Source of the DNA: DATMER01 sp031390755
Lineage (GTDB): Bacteria; Acidobacteriota; Thermoanaerobaculia; Multivoradales; UBA5704
Direction of reading: 5' to 3'
Assembly: GCA_031390755.1 (NCBI GenBank)
Contig: JANMTS010000065.1
Coordinates: forward strand, 1-64,000
DNA length: 64,000 nt
In this document: piece after piece, positions 53,220-61,048 of the stretch
Numbering within the stretch: the first letter of the stretch is position 1
How the letters are laid out: the number at the start of each line of letters is the position of its first letter
Notes under the pieces: model-generated
What the model saw: only the letters and a program-made list of their open reading frames with translations
The model's database searches: none
Told to the model about the DNA's origin: nothing
Translations under genes and position numbers: made by a program

Positions 53220-53236
53220 GCCGGCATCCTGCCGGC
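53220..53236. terminator. Hairpin between convergent nadC and phosphoesterase genes
   Basis: GCCGGCA-TCC-TGCCGGC, 7-bp perfect stem, flanked by GAGC/CTCTC that extends it. It lies 29 bp after the nadC stop and 8 bp from the end of the opposite gene, so it may serve both. Confidence 0.55.
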
Positions 53237-53244
53237 TCTCCTCG

Positions 53245-54231
53245 TCAGCGGTTGCAGTCGGGTGCCGGCGAACCCTTCTTCAGGACGACGCTGCTTCCCG
53301 GCACGGGTTTGCCTTGATCGTCGAAAAAGCCCACGGTCAGGGTTTCCTGGTCCGCTTCGAGCACGGTGAACCCGTGCATGCTCTTGGCCCATTGCCTGCA
53401 CGTTGAGGTTTTCAACGGCCGCAGTTTCGTGCCGCCGCCGCCGGAGACGAAGAACCAGACTCCGCCCTCCGGCTTGAGCGCCTCCAGGTCGTGGTCGTGC
53501 CCGGCAATGTAGACATCGACCTTGTTCTGCTTGAGAACCTCCAGGATTGTGCCCTTCACCTCGGGAATCACCCCCTGATCCCCGCCATGTTTGCCGTTGG
53601 TGTAGATCGGATGATGTCCATAGACCACCTTCCAGGTGGCTTTGCTGGCGGCGAGAGACTCTTTCAACCACTTCATCTGGGCTGGAACGGAAGGCTGCCC
53701 CTTCGCAATGGGATCGGTATCGATGGCGAAGAACTGCACCGGCCCGGCGACATACGTGTAGTACGGCTTCGGCAGGCACCAGGTCTGGCTCAGGGACGAG
53801 CGTTTCATTTCGGCGGGCGGGCTCGCTGCATCGTAGTAATCATGATTTCCGAGGGTTGCATAGACCCGGATGCCGAGATCGGAGTACAGGTTCTCCCAGT
53901 CGGTCTGCCAGCGTGGATGAGTGTCAGAATTCAGCCCATTCTCGTAAAAGTTGTCTCCCAGGGTGATGCCGAAGTCATACGGCTTCTGCGCCTCCATCCC
54001 GGTCGCGACCCTCTGCTGGGGCGCTTTCCCGGTCCCGAAGTCGCCAAACGCCAGAACTCTCAGCGTGCCGGAGACGGGAATCTCGGGGATGCCGGGTCCG
54101 GCCTGCATCAGTTGCGGGCAGATGTCGCCGGGGACAGGGGGACCAGCGGTTGCCAGAGTCCTGGACTCGGAACCGGACGAGCCGCAGGACGCGAGCAGGA
54201 CTGCGAGAACAGTCAGCACGAGCTTTCTCAT
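53245..54231 (-). CDS. Lipoprotein metallophosphoesterase
   Basis: A 328-aa calcineurin-like phosphoesterase. Start ATG 54231 follows AAGGAGG. A lipobox (VLLASC) after a hydrophobic segment predicts lipid attachment at Cys16, so it is anchored to a membrane outside the cytoplasm, consistent with lnt being present. Metal motifs are FGDFGTGK (D-x-G form), GDNFYENGL, TLGNHDYYD, GHHPIY and AGHDHDLE. Purple-acid-phosphatase-like proteins share this pattern. The substrate is unknown. It is convergent with nadC. Confidence 0.92.
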   Translation of the reverse strand: MRKLVLTVLAVLLASCGSSGSESRTLATAGPPVPGDICPQLMQAGPGIPEIPVSGTLRVLAFGDFGTGKAPQQRVATGMEAQKPYDFGITLGDNFYENGLNSDTHPRWQTDWENLYSDLGIRVYATLGNHDYYDAASPPAEMKRSSLSQTWCLPKPYYTYVAGPVQFFAIDTDPIAKGQPSVPAQMKWLKESLAASKATWKVVYGHHPIYTNGKHGGDQGVIPEVKGTILEVLKQNKVDVYIAGHDHDLEALKPEGGVWFFVSGGGGTKLRPLKTSTCRQWAKSMHGFTVLEADQETLTVGFFDDQGKPVPGSSVVLKKGSPAPDCNR

Positions 54232-54430
54232 GGACAGAAACCTCCTTGGGCCAGGTAGACGGACAACATCCGCCGAGTCCCTTCCGTTGAGTCGACCTTC
54301 AGGGTTTTGACCACCAATCAGGTTCGGCGCGGATACCATAGGCTGTCCTCCCGGCCGATGGCAACGTGCATTCCGCGTCCTGCCGGGAGAAGCAGCTCCA
54401 TTCGGCCATTCAACTCCATCCGAGGTGACC

Positions 54431-55015
54431 ATGGACGTAGACAAGGCGATTGAGACCCAGCTCAAGAACATCCAGACGAAGACCGGGAAGTCGCTGGACG
54501 AGCTGTTCGGCCTGATCCGGCAGACCGGACTCCAGAAGCACGGCGAGATGCGCGACTGGCTCAAGACGAACCTGGGCCTGGGGCACGGGGATGCCAACAC
54601 CCTCGTCCACGCCTACACGAAGGCTAGCATCGCCGGCACCGCCGCCGCGGCACCGGCCGGGGACACGGCGCCCTCCGCCGACGTGCTGGACGAGATCTAC
54701 TCGGGACCGAAAGCGGCTCTCCGTCCGATCCACGACCGGCTCATGGCCGAGATCAATGCCTTTGGCCCCTTCGAAATCGCCCCCAAGAAGGGCTACGTCA
54801 GCCTGCGCCGCAAGAAGCAGTTTGCGATGATCGGACCGGCCACGAAGACCCGCGTCGAGGTCGGCCTGAACATGAAGGGCGTCGACGGAACCTCCCGCCT
54901 TCTGGCCCAGCCCGCCGGAGGCATGTGCCAGTACAAGGTGAACGTCACCGGCGCCGCCGAGGTGGACCCCGAGCTGATCGCCTGGATCCGGCAGGCGTAT
55001 GAGGGAGCCGGGTAG
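54431..55015 (+). CDS. DUF4287/DUF5655-domain protein
   Basis: A 194-aa protein started at ATG 54431 (GAGG 7 nt upstream) rather than the GTG at 54425. Residues 1-65 match DUF4287 (VDKAIETQLKNIQTKTGKSL, KHGEMRDWLKTNLGLGHGDA); the rest matches DUF5655 (DEIYSGPKAALRPIHDRLMA, GPATKTRVEVGLNMKG). No biochemical function is known to me for either domain. A Gly/Ala/Pro linker joins them. A decayed copy of the second domain lies at 58252-58656, on the other side of the repeat region, so this gene marks one edge of a duplicated segment. Confidence 0.85.
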   Translation: MDVDKAIETQLKNIQTKTGKSLDELFGLIRQTGLQKHGEMRDWLKTNLGLGHGDANTLVHAYTKASIAGTAAAAPAGDTAPSADVLDEIYSGPKAALRPIHDRLMAEINAFGPFEIAPKKGYVSLRRKKQFAMIGPATKTRVEVGLNMKGVDGTSRLLAQPAGGMCQYKVNVTGAAEVDPELIAWIRQAYEGAG

Positions 55016-55057
55016 GGGGGCTTCGCAGGGCCGGGGAAAGGGGCTTTCCCCCGATCC

Positions 55058-55561
55058 GGCATCAACCCGGAAGAATTCGGCGTGAACGCGAAAGCATCCG
55101 TCGTGAACGCGGAAGCGTCTCGCCGGACTGCCATTCCAGAAGGAAACGGCATCCGGGAAAGATGGAACGGCCGCCCCGTCAGGCGGGATACGGCTCAGGC
55201 AAAAGGAACGAGATCTTGGGGGAGTGGGACGAGCCCCAGGGTATCGCACCGGCCCGTCATTCCATCCGCCCGGGCCTCCATACCTTCTGGAATCACCGCC
55301 ATGCCTTTTGGAATGGCGCCTCGGGTATCGACCCGAGCGGCCATTCCATCGGGTATGGCTCCCATTCCCGTTTCCCGAGCCCCCATACCTTTTGGGATGG
55401 GCGCCATTCCATCGGGAATGGCGCCTCGGGTAAAGGGGATGGCCGTCCGGGAATCGGGGATGACGGTCATTCCATCGGGAATAGACGTTCATCCATCGGG
55501 GATGGGAGCGCTAGAATGCGGTACGACACCCGTTCCCGAAGGGAGCGACAGCGCCATGATC
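55058..55561. repeat. 24-unit array of an exact 21-bp palindromic repeat
   Basis: The sequence divides without a gap into 24 consecutive 21-mers of the form GGNATGGC-N2-CCATTCCATCG. Units are degenerate (several share GGAATGGCGCC or CCATTCCATCG), and each is a near palindrome, GGAATGG...CCATTCC. Because 21 is a multiple of three, both strands are open in several frames and would encode a heptapeptide repeat (Ile-Pro-Ser-Gly-Met-Ala-x on the plus strand). No ribosome site or conserved start supports translation. The period is exactly two helical turns. The region has no other gene. Confidence 0.85.
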
Positions 55562-55586
55562 CGAGGTGGGAGGGGGGGGCCACCGA

Positions 55587-55621
55587 CTTCGGTCGCCGCG
55601 GTTGTCGACGATCCGAACTGA
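55587..55621 (+). pseudogene. 3' remnant of a fourth PD-(D/E)XK gene copy
   Basis: The last ~12 codons (SVAAVVDDPN and stop) and following bases match the 3' end of the full gene at 55748-56668 almost exactly. The rest of this copy is missing; the 21-bp array ends about 25 bp before it. Confidence 0.75.
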
Positions 55622-55747
55622 GCGTTTCGCCCCCCAGCCGGCTCTCTCGGTCCCTTTGTGTTTCCGCCGCCAGGAATCTTTCCTCGGGCAGTTTGCGGCG
55701 ATCGGGCATCTTTACTCGCTTTCCGCAAGTATGAGAGGATCGCCGCC

Positions 55748-56668
55748 ATGCCCTCCATGGCGCACGAAATCCTCGTGGATCTGTTCAAGAACCGTCCTTC
55801 GCTCGCCGCCGAGATCCTGGTCGAGGTGCTCGGGGTGTCGCTTCCGGACTACACCGAAGCCCGCATCGTCTCGGCTGACCTGAGCGAGATCCAACCGGCC
55901 GAGTACCGCGCCGATGCCGTGGTCGTGCTTCTGGACGGTGACGTCTCTGTCCGCGTGATCATCGTCGAGGTCCAACTGGCGCCGGACCCTCGAAAGCGGA
56001 TGAGCTGGCCTGCCTATGTGACGGTCTCCCGGGCCATTCACGGCTGCCCGGCGACCCTCCTCGTCGTCGCGCCGGACCCGGTCGTCGCCGGATGGTGTGC
56101 GGAAGCTATCGAAACCGGCACTCCCGGCTTTGTGCTGCGTCCGCCCGTCCTGCGGCGCACCGCTGTGCCGGTCGTGACGGACCTCGCGGAGGCGTCCCGC
56201 CGTCCCGAGCTCGGCGTGCTCTCGGTCATGGCGCACGGCGATTCCGAGCAGGGAGCGACGATCGCCGCAGCGGTGTTGCCCGCGATTCGGGATCTCGATG
56301 AGGACCGGGCGAGGTTCTACTACGACCTCGTATACAATTCCATGAACGACGCGGCCCGCCGCGCGTTGGAGGAGACGATGAAGGGTTACGAATACCAGAG
56401 CGATTTCGCGAAGAAGTACGTTGCCCAGGGGCGCAACGAGGGACGCAACGAAGGGCTTACGGAAGGGCTTACGGAAGGACTTACCAAGGGCCGCACCCAA
56501 GAGGCGGCGCGCAATCTTCTGGCGGTCCTTCGGGTTCGCGGGATCGCGGTTCCGGACACGGTCCGCGAGCGCATCCTGGCCCAGAAGGATCCGGAGCGAC
56601 TGGAGCGCTGGCTGGAGAAGGCCGCGGTGGCGTCTTCGGTCGCCGCGGTTCTCGACGATCCGAACTGA
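55748..56668 (+). CDS. PD-(D/E)XK nuclease-family protein (Rpn/transposase-like), full copy
   Basis: A 306-aa protein (ATG 55748; ATG 55757 possible). The core reads EYRADAVVVLLDGDVSVRVI then VEVQLAPDPRKRMSWPAYV, the D...ExQ variant active site of the PD-(D/E)XK superfamily in Rpn-like, recombination-promoting proteins. A second half (DLVYNSMNDAARRALEETMK, EYQSDFAKKYVAQGRNEGRN) has a helical region and a run of 4-residue NEGR/TEGL repeats from a 12-bp DNA repeat. The C-terminus is conserved in all copies. It is the only intact member of a tandem array of at least four. Confidence 0.85.
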   Translation: MPSMAHEILVDLFKNRPSLAAEILVEVLGVSLPDYTEARIVSADLSEIQPAEYRADAVVVLLDGDVSVRVIIVEVQLAPDPRKRMSWPAYVTVSRAIHGCPATLLVVAPDPVVAGWCAEAIETGTPGFVLRPPVLRRTAVPVVTDLAEASRRPELGVLSVMAHGDSEQGATIAAAVLPAIRDLDEDRARFYYDLVYNSMNDAARRALEETMKGYEYQSDFAKKYVAQGRNEGRNEGLTEGLTEGLTKGRTQEAARNLLAVLRVRGIAVPDTVRERILAQKDPERLERWLEKAAVASSVAAVLDDPN

Positions 56669-56794
56669 GCGTTTCGACCTCCAGCCGGCTCTCTCGGCCC
56701 CTTTGTGTTTCCGCCGCCGGGAATCTTTCCTCGGGAGGCTTGCGAGAATCGGGCATCTTTACTCGCTTTCCGCAAGTATGGGAAGATGGCCGCT

Positions 56795-57393
56795 ATGCCC
56801 TCCATGGCGCACGAAATCCTCGTGGATCTCTTCAAGAACCGCCCTTCGCTCGCCGCCGAGATCCTGGCCGAGGTGCTCGGGGTGTCGCTTCCGGACTACA
56901 CGGAAGCCCGCATCGTCTCGGCTGACCTGAGCGAGATCCAACCCGCCGAGTACCGCGCCGATGCCGTGGTCGTGCTTCTGGACGGTGAGGTCTCCGTCCG
57001 CGTGATCATCGTCGAGGTCCAACTGGCGCCGGACCCTCGAAAGCGGATGAGCTGGCCTGCCTATGTGACGGTCTCCCGGGCCCTTCACGGCTGCCCGGCG
57101 CGTTGGAGGAGACGATGAAGGGTTACGAATACCAGAGCGATTTCGCGAAGAAGTACGTTGCCCAGGGGCGCACCGAGGGACGTAACGAGGGACGTAACGA
57201 GGGACGCGCAGAGGGACGCACCGAAGAGGCGGCGCGCAATCTTCTGACGGTTCTTCGGGTTCGCGGGATCGCGGTTCCGGACGCCGTGCGCGAGCGCATC
57301 CTGGCCCAGAAGGATCCGGAGCGCTTGGAGCGCTGGCTGGAGAAGGCCGCCGTGGCGTCTTCGGTTGCCGCGGTTCTCGACGATCCGAACTGA
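56795..57393 (+). pseudogene. PD-(D/E)XK gene, copy with internal deletion (1)
   Basis: The N-terminal ~100 codons (through VTVSRALHGCPA) are intact, then about 300 bp of the full copy are missing and the frame shifts. The C-terminal part (GYEYQSDFAKKYVAQGRTEG to the stop) continues in another frame from about 57103. The deletion joins CTGCCCGGCG to CGTTGGAGG, with short GC-rich homology at the ends. The 4-residue repeat reads RTEGRNEGRNEGRAEGRTEE. Confidence 0.85.
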
Positions 57394-57519
57394 GCGTTTC
57401 GCCCCCCAGCAGGCTCTCTCGGCCCCTTTGTGTTTCCGCCGCCAGGAATCTTTCCTCGGGAGGCTTGCGAGAATCGGGCATCTTTACTCGCTTTCCGCAA
57501 GTATGGGAAGATGGCCGCC

Positions 57520-58132
57520 ATGCCCTCCATGGCGCACGAAATCCTCGTGGATCTGTTCAAGAACCGCCCTTCGCTCGCCGCCGAGATCCTGGCCGAGGTG
57601 CTCGGGGTGTCGCTTCCGGAATACACGGAAGCCCGCATCGTCTCGGCCGACCTGAGCGAGATCCAACCCGCCGAGTACCGCGCCGATGCCGTGGTCGTGC
57701 TTCTGGACGGTGAGGTCTCTGTCCGCGTGATCATCGTCGAGGTCCAACTGGCGCCGGACCCTCGAAAGCGGATGAGCTGGCCTGCCTATGTGACGGTCTC
57801 CCGGGCCCTTCACGGCGGCCCGCCGCGCGTTGGAGGAGACGATGAAGGGTTACGAATACCAGAGCGATTTCGCGAAGAAATACGTTGCCCAGGGTCGCAC
57901 CGAGGGACGCACCGAGGGACGTAACGAGGGACGTAACGAGGGACGCGCAGAGGGACGCACCGAAGAGGCGGCGCGCAATCTTCTGACGGTTCTTCGGGTT
58001 CGCGGGATCGCGGTTCCGGACGCCGTCCGCGAGCGCATCCTGGCCCAGAAGGATCCGGAGCGGCTGGAGCGCTGGCTGGAGAAGGCCGCCGTGGCGTCTT
58101 CGGTCGCCGCGGTACTCGACGATCCGAACTGA
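57520..58132 (+). pseudogene. PD-(D/E)XK gene, copy with internal deletion (2)
   Basis: Same arrangement as the previous copy but with a different junction (CACGGC joined to GGCCCGCCGCGCG), so the deletion arose independently or was resized. The 5' frame ends out of frame after HGGPPRVGG; the C-terminal part reopens at 57830. Its repeat run is one 12-bp unit longer than in the previous copy. Confidence 0.85.
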
Positions 58133-58251
58133 GCGTTTCGACCCCCCCTCGGCTCTCCTGAGCGCATCGTCAACGTACACTGCGTTCAGGCCGACCAGCC
58201 CCGGCCAAGAAGGGCCTAAAGCCTCCGCGGTCACGAAGGTAGGTCGGGTTC

Positions 58252-58656
58252 CTCGTTCTCGTTCACGCCCATACGAAGGCCTCGACAGCCACCGCGGCAC
58301 CGGCCGGGGACGCGGCGCCCTCCGCCGACGTGCTGGACGAGATATACGCCGGCCCCAAGGCCGCTCTCCGTCCGATCCACGACCGGCTCATGGCCGAGAT
58401 CGACGCCTTCGGTCCGTTCGAGGTCGCTCCCAAGAAGGGTCAGCCTGCGGCGGAAGAAGAGTTCGCGATGATCGGACCGGCCACGAAGACGCGCGTCGAA
58501 GTCGGGCTGAACATGAAGGGCGTCGAAGGAACCTCCCGTCTCCTGGCCCAAGCCGCGGGAGGCATGTGCCAGTACAAGGTGAACGTCACGGACGCCAGCG
58601 AGGTCGACTCGGAGCTGATCGCCTGGATACGGCAGGCGTACGAGGGAGCCGGATAG
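58252..58656 (+). pseudogene. Truncated DUF5655 copy
   Basis: Matches codons ~60-194 of the gene at 54431-55015 (VHAHTKAST; PSADVLDEIYAGPKAALRPI; MCQYKVNVTDASEVDSELIA; WIRQAYEGAG). The DUF4287 half and the start codon are missing. Inside, a 5-nt and a 1-nt deletion replace GYVSLRRKKQF by GQPAAEEEF. A GTG at 58330 could start a 108-aa product, but the copy looks decayed. Confidence 0.75.
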
Positions 58657-58744
58657 ACCAGCCTCGCGACAGCGGCATACCGGGCGCCCTAAAAAGTGAC
58701 GTGAAGTCGTTACCAATTTTGGCCAAGATCCCACGGATAAGGGA

Positions 58745-59752
58745 CTACTTCGCCACTGCCAGGATCCGTTCGATCGCCTTGGAGTCCGCCGGCAGCAGGC
58801 CGGCGGCGGGGAGGCGGGGGACCAGCTTCGCCCAGCGCGGCTCGCGGGCGAACACGTCCTTGAACAGCGGCAAGGCCTTGTCCTCCTGGCCCGCCACGAA
58901 GAGCGTGACCGCCTGCCAGAAGGGCAGCTCCGCGATCTCCGGCGCCATCGCCGTCGCCTTCGTGTAGTGGCCGAGCGCCGCCGCGAAGTCGTTCTTCGCC
59001 ACGGCCTCGTCGCCCAGGTTCATCTCCTGATACGCCCGATGGAGTCCGAGCAGCCGCCGCAGCTCGATCAGCGGCGCGGGGTTGTCGTCCACCCGCAGAT
59101 CGACGATGCCGTCGTTCCAGGGCTCGCCGCTCGACCTGCCCTTCACCACGATCAGCGCCGCGCTCTGGCGCCCGCGGATGTCGCCGCCCTCGGCCTCGGC
59201 CGCGTCGAGCGCGGCGAGCAGGCGGTCCGCGAGATCGCCCTTGGCGGCTTCGAACGCGCGCGCCATGGCCGGCCAGACCGTCGCCTTGTCCATCAGGTTC
59301 GCCTGCACGGAATACCCGCCGGAATAGCCGCCGCCGGTCTGGTGGCCGGCCGCCGCAATGCACTTCGGACCGGTCCACGCCGCGGCGCGCCCCTGCGCGT
59401 CCACCATCGCCACCTGCCGCACGTCCTTCTGGGGATCCTGGGCCAGCAGCAGGTCCAGCGCCTCCTGCGCGGACTTGCCCTTCCGCATCAGCTCCAGACC
59501 CTTCGGGCCGTAGTCCACCTTCACGAACGACTGCGTGGCCACGGCTCCGACCCCGGCCTCGGCCCAGGGCACGCTCGGCCCCACCTGGAACCAGTGGCTC
59601 TGGACCGCCACGCCGAAGTCGCCCGTCGCCGGATCGCGGGCCACGATGGAGTAGGTGTGCGCGAGGGGATCGGACGCCTCGGCGCCCGTCGAGGTCAGCA
59701 GGATCAGGACGATCAGGGCGGTGAGCCAGGTGGAGCGGGGCATGCGGGCCAT
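58745..59752 (-). CDS. Secreted DUF1028 protein with TPR-like C-terminus
   Basis: A 335-aa protein; start ATG 59752 (GAGAGGAAGAG upstream), signal peptide to about residue 24 (LTSTGAEA). The DUF1028 domain, an Ntn-hydrolase-like fold, shows AHTYSIVARDPATGDFGVAV, QSHWFQVGPSVPWAEAGVGA, ATQSFVKVDYGPKGLELM and GGGYSGGYSVQANLM. The C-terminal ~80 residues look like TPR helices (DEAVAKNDFAAALGHYTKAT). DUF1028 proteins are thought to act on peptides or amides; the substrate is unknown. Confidence 0.92.
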   Translation of the reverse strand: MARMPRSTWLTALIVLILLTSTGAEASDPLAHTYSIVARDPATGDFGVAVQSHWFQVGPSVPWAEAGVGAVATQSFVKVDYGPKGLELMRKGKSAQEALDLLLAQDPQKDVRQVAMVDAQGRAAAWTGPKCIAAAGHQTGGGYSGGYSVQANLMDKATVWPAMARAFEAAKGDLADRLLAALDAAEAEGGDIRGRQSAALIVVKGRSSGEPWNDGIVDLRVDDNPAPLIELRRLLGLHRAYQEMNLGDEAVAKNDFAAALGHYTKATAMAPEIAELPFWQAVTLFVAGQEDKALPLFKDVFAREPRWAKLVPRLPAAGLLPADSKAIERILAVAK

Positions 59753-59872
59753 GGGTCTCTTCCTCTCGGTTCCGTGTGGGATTCCGGTCGACGGTTGCGG
59801 GAGCGTTTCAGAAAATCCGCGGCGTAGCAACCGCCAGATGCGGCCGAAGATGCGGACAGATTGGCGCAGATG

Positions 59873-59902
59873 TTGGCACCAAAGGCCTTCCCGGCTTATG
59901 AT
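59873..59902 (+). promoter_or_regulatory. Sigma70-type promoter for the GGDEF-like gene
   Basis: TTGGCA (59873-59878), 18 nt, TATGAT (59897-59902), about 75 bp before the ATG at 59978. Confidence 0.45.
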
Positions 59903-59977
59903 TCCTTGGCTATCGGGAAAAAGTCGGCTCAGGCTCGCGGGTGGTCCGCGCTAGGTCCGCTTCCCAGCGTACGCTCA

Positions 59978-61027
59978 ATGGCTCTCGACGCTTCCAATCG
60001 CCGGCAGCAAGGCCGGACCCTCTCGCCGCGCGCGCTCGGCGCCGCCATCGGCATCGGCGGCAGCCTCGCCGGGGGCCTCCTCGGGTTGGCCTCGTTCACC
60101 GCGCTCGGGCGGGAATCCCCCATCCCCGGCATCGTCCTGGGGACGTGCCTGCTCCTGGCCTGGGGGCTTGCCGTGGCCTTCGGCATGGCCGCCGCCGCCC
60201 GGCAGCGCGCCTCCCGGAGCGGCGAGGAACGCCGCCGTCTCGAAGCCGAGCTGGCCGAGCTGACGGAGCGCGCCCGCCTCGCCGACTCCCTGAGCCGCGA
60301 GGTCAACGACTACCGGCGGCTCTTCGAAACCGCCGACCCGGTTCCGCCCAGGACCGCTTCCCCAATACGGAACGAAATACCTGCCGCGCCGGACGGGATG
60401 GCGCCCAGGGGGGTGCCGGCGGCCGCCGTCGCGACCCCGAAGATGCCGGTGCCGCGGCCCGCAGCCAGGCCGCCGCTGGAGGATTCCGGCTCCCACGCGC
60501 TCCGCGATCCGCTCACCGGCCTCTTCCATCACCGGTACTTCGAGTCCTGCCTCGGGCGCGAGATCCACCGCATGGAGCGGCGCAACATGAGCCTCGGCAT
60601 CCTCCTGCTGGAGGTCGACGCCTTCGACGCCTTCCAGAAGGCCGAGGGCCAGGAGAACGCTGAGACCCTGCTCCGCACCCTGGCCGAGCTGCTGAAGCGC
60701 CGGGTGCGCGGCGGCGACGTCGCCTGCTACAACGGCCAGGGGGAGTTCGGGCTGCTGCTGCCGGAAGCCCCCCTCGAAGGCGTCCGCGCCCGCGCCGAGC
60801 AGCTCCGCGCCGCGGTCAAGGAGCTGCGCGCCCGCGGCGGCGACGACGCTCCGGCCAGCTTCACCCTGTCGCTCGGCGTCGCCGCCTACCCGGACAGCGG
60901 CCTCGCCTTCGACAAGATCCAGCGCGCCCTGCGCAGCGCCCTGGAGCAGTCCCGCCGGGAGGGCGGCGACCGCGTCTCCATCGCCCCCGCGGCCGTGCTC
61001 GACCGCCGCCTGATGCTTCCGGACTGA
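59978..61027 (+). CDS. GGDEF-like membrane protein, active site degenerate
   Basis: A 349-aa protein started at ATG 59978 (MALDASNRRQQG). Two membrane helices (GAAIGIGGSLAGGLLGLASF and GIVLGTCLLLAWGLAVAFGM) and a coiled coil (RRRLEAELAELTERARLADS) precede a Pro/Ala linker and the GGDEF domain: RDPLTGLFHHRYFESCLGRE, LGILLLEVDAFDAFQKAEGQ. The signature is NGQGEF where active cyclases have GGDEF or GGEEF; the catalytic acidic residue is Gly. It therefore probably does not make c-di-GMP, and may act as a binding or regulatory protein. Confidence 0.88.
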   Translation: MALDASNRRQQGRTLSPRALGAAIGIGGSLAGGLLGLASFTALGRESPIPGIVLGTCLLLAWGLAVAFGMAAAARQRASRSGEERRRLEAELAELTERARLADSLSREVNDYRRLFETADPVPPRTASPIRNEIPAAPDGMAPRGVPAAAVATPKMPVPRPAARPPLEDSGSHALRDPLTGLFHHRYFESCLGREIHRMERRNMSLGILLLEVDAFDAFQKAEGQENAETLLRTLAELLKRRVRGGDVACYNGQGEFGLLLPEAPLEGVRARAEQLRAAVKELRARGGDDAPASFTLSLGVAAYPDSGLAFDKIQRALRSALEQSRREGGDRVSIAPAAVLDRRLMLPD

Positions 61028-61048
61028 GCTCTGGCGCCCTCGCCCCGC

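Larger units (their letters stand above)
55587..58140. repeat. Tandem array of the PD-(D/E)XK gene unit
   Basis: One unit is the gene plus ~125 bp of shared upstream sequence (from the stop codon through CTTTACTCGCTTTCCGCAAG to the ATG). Copies: a 3' remnant (55587-55621), a full copy (to 56668), and two internally deleted copies (to 57393 and to 58132). Nucleotide identity between copies is very high, so the amplification is recent. Confidence 0.9.

Noticed and set aside
54410..55492. Minus-strand 360-codon open frame over the DUF5655 gene and array
   Set aside because: It is antisense to a well-supported gene and owes its length to the stop-free repeat; composition is His/Arg/Gly-rich as expected of a shadow frame.
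55058..55561. CRISPR array
   Set aside because: Contiguous 21-bp units without spacers; no cas genes.
55082..55621. Plus-strand open frame through the 21-bp array (heptapeptide-repeat protein)
   Set aside because: An array with a unit length divisible by three is open in several frames on both strands; there is no ribosome site, and the frame simply runs into the 3' remnant of the nuclease-like gene.
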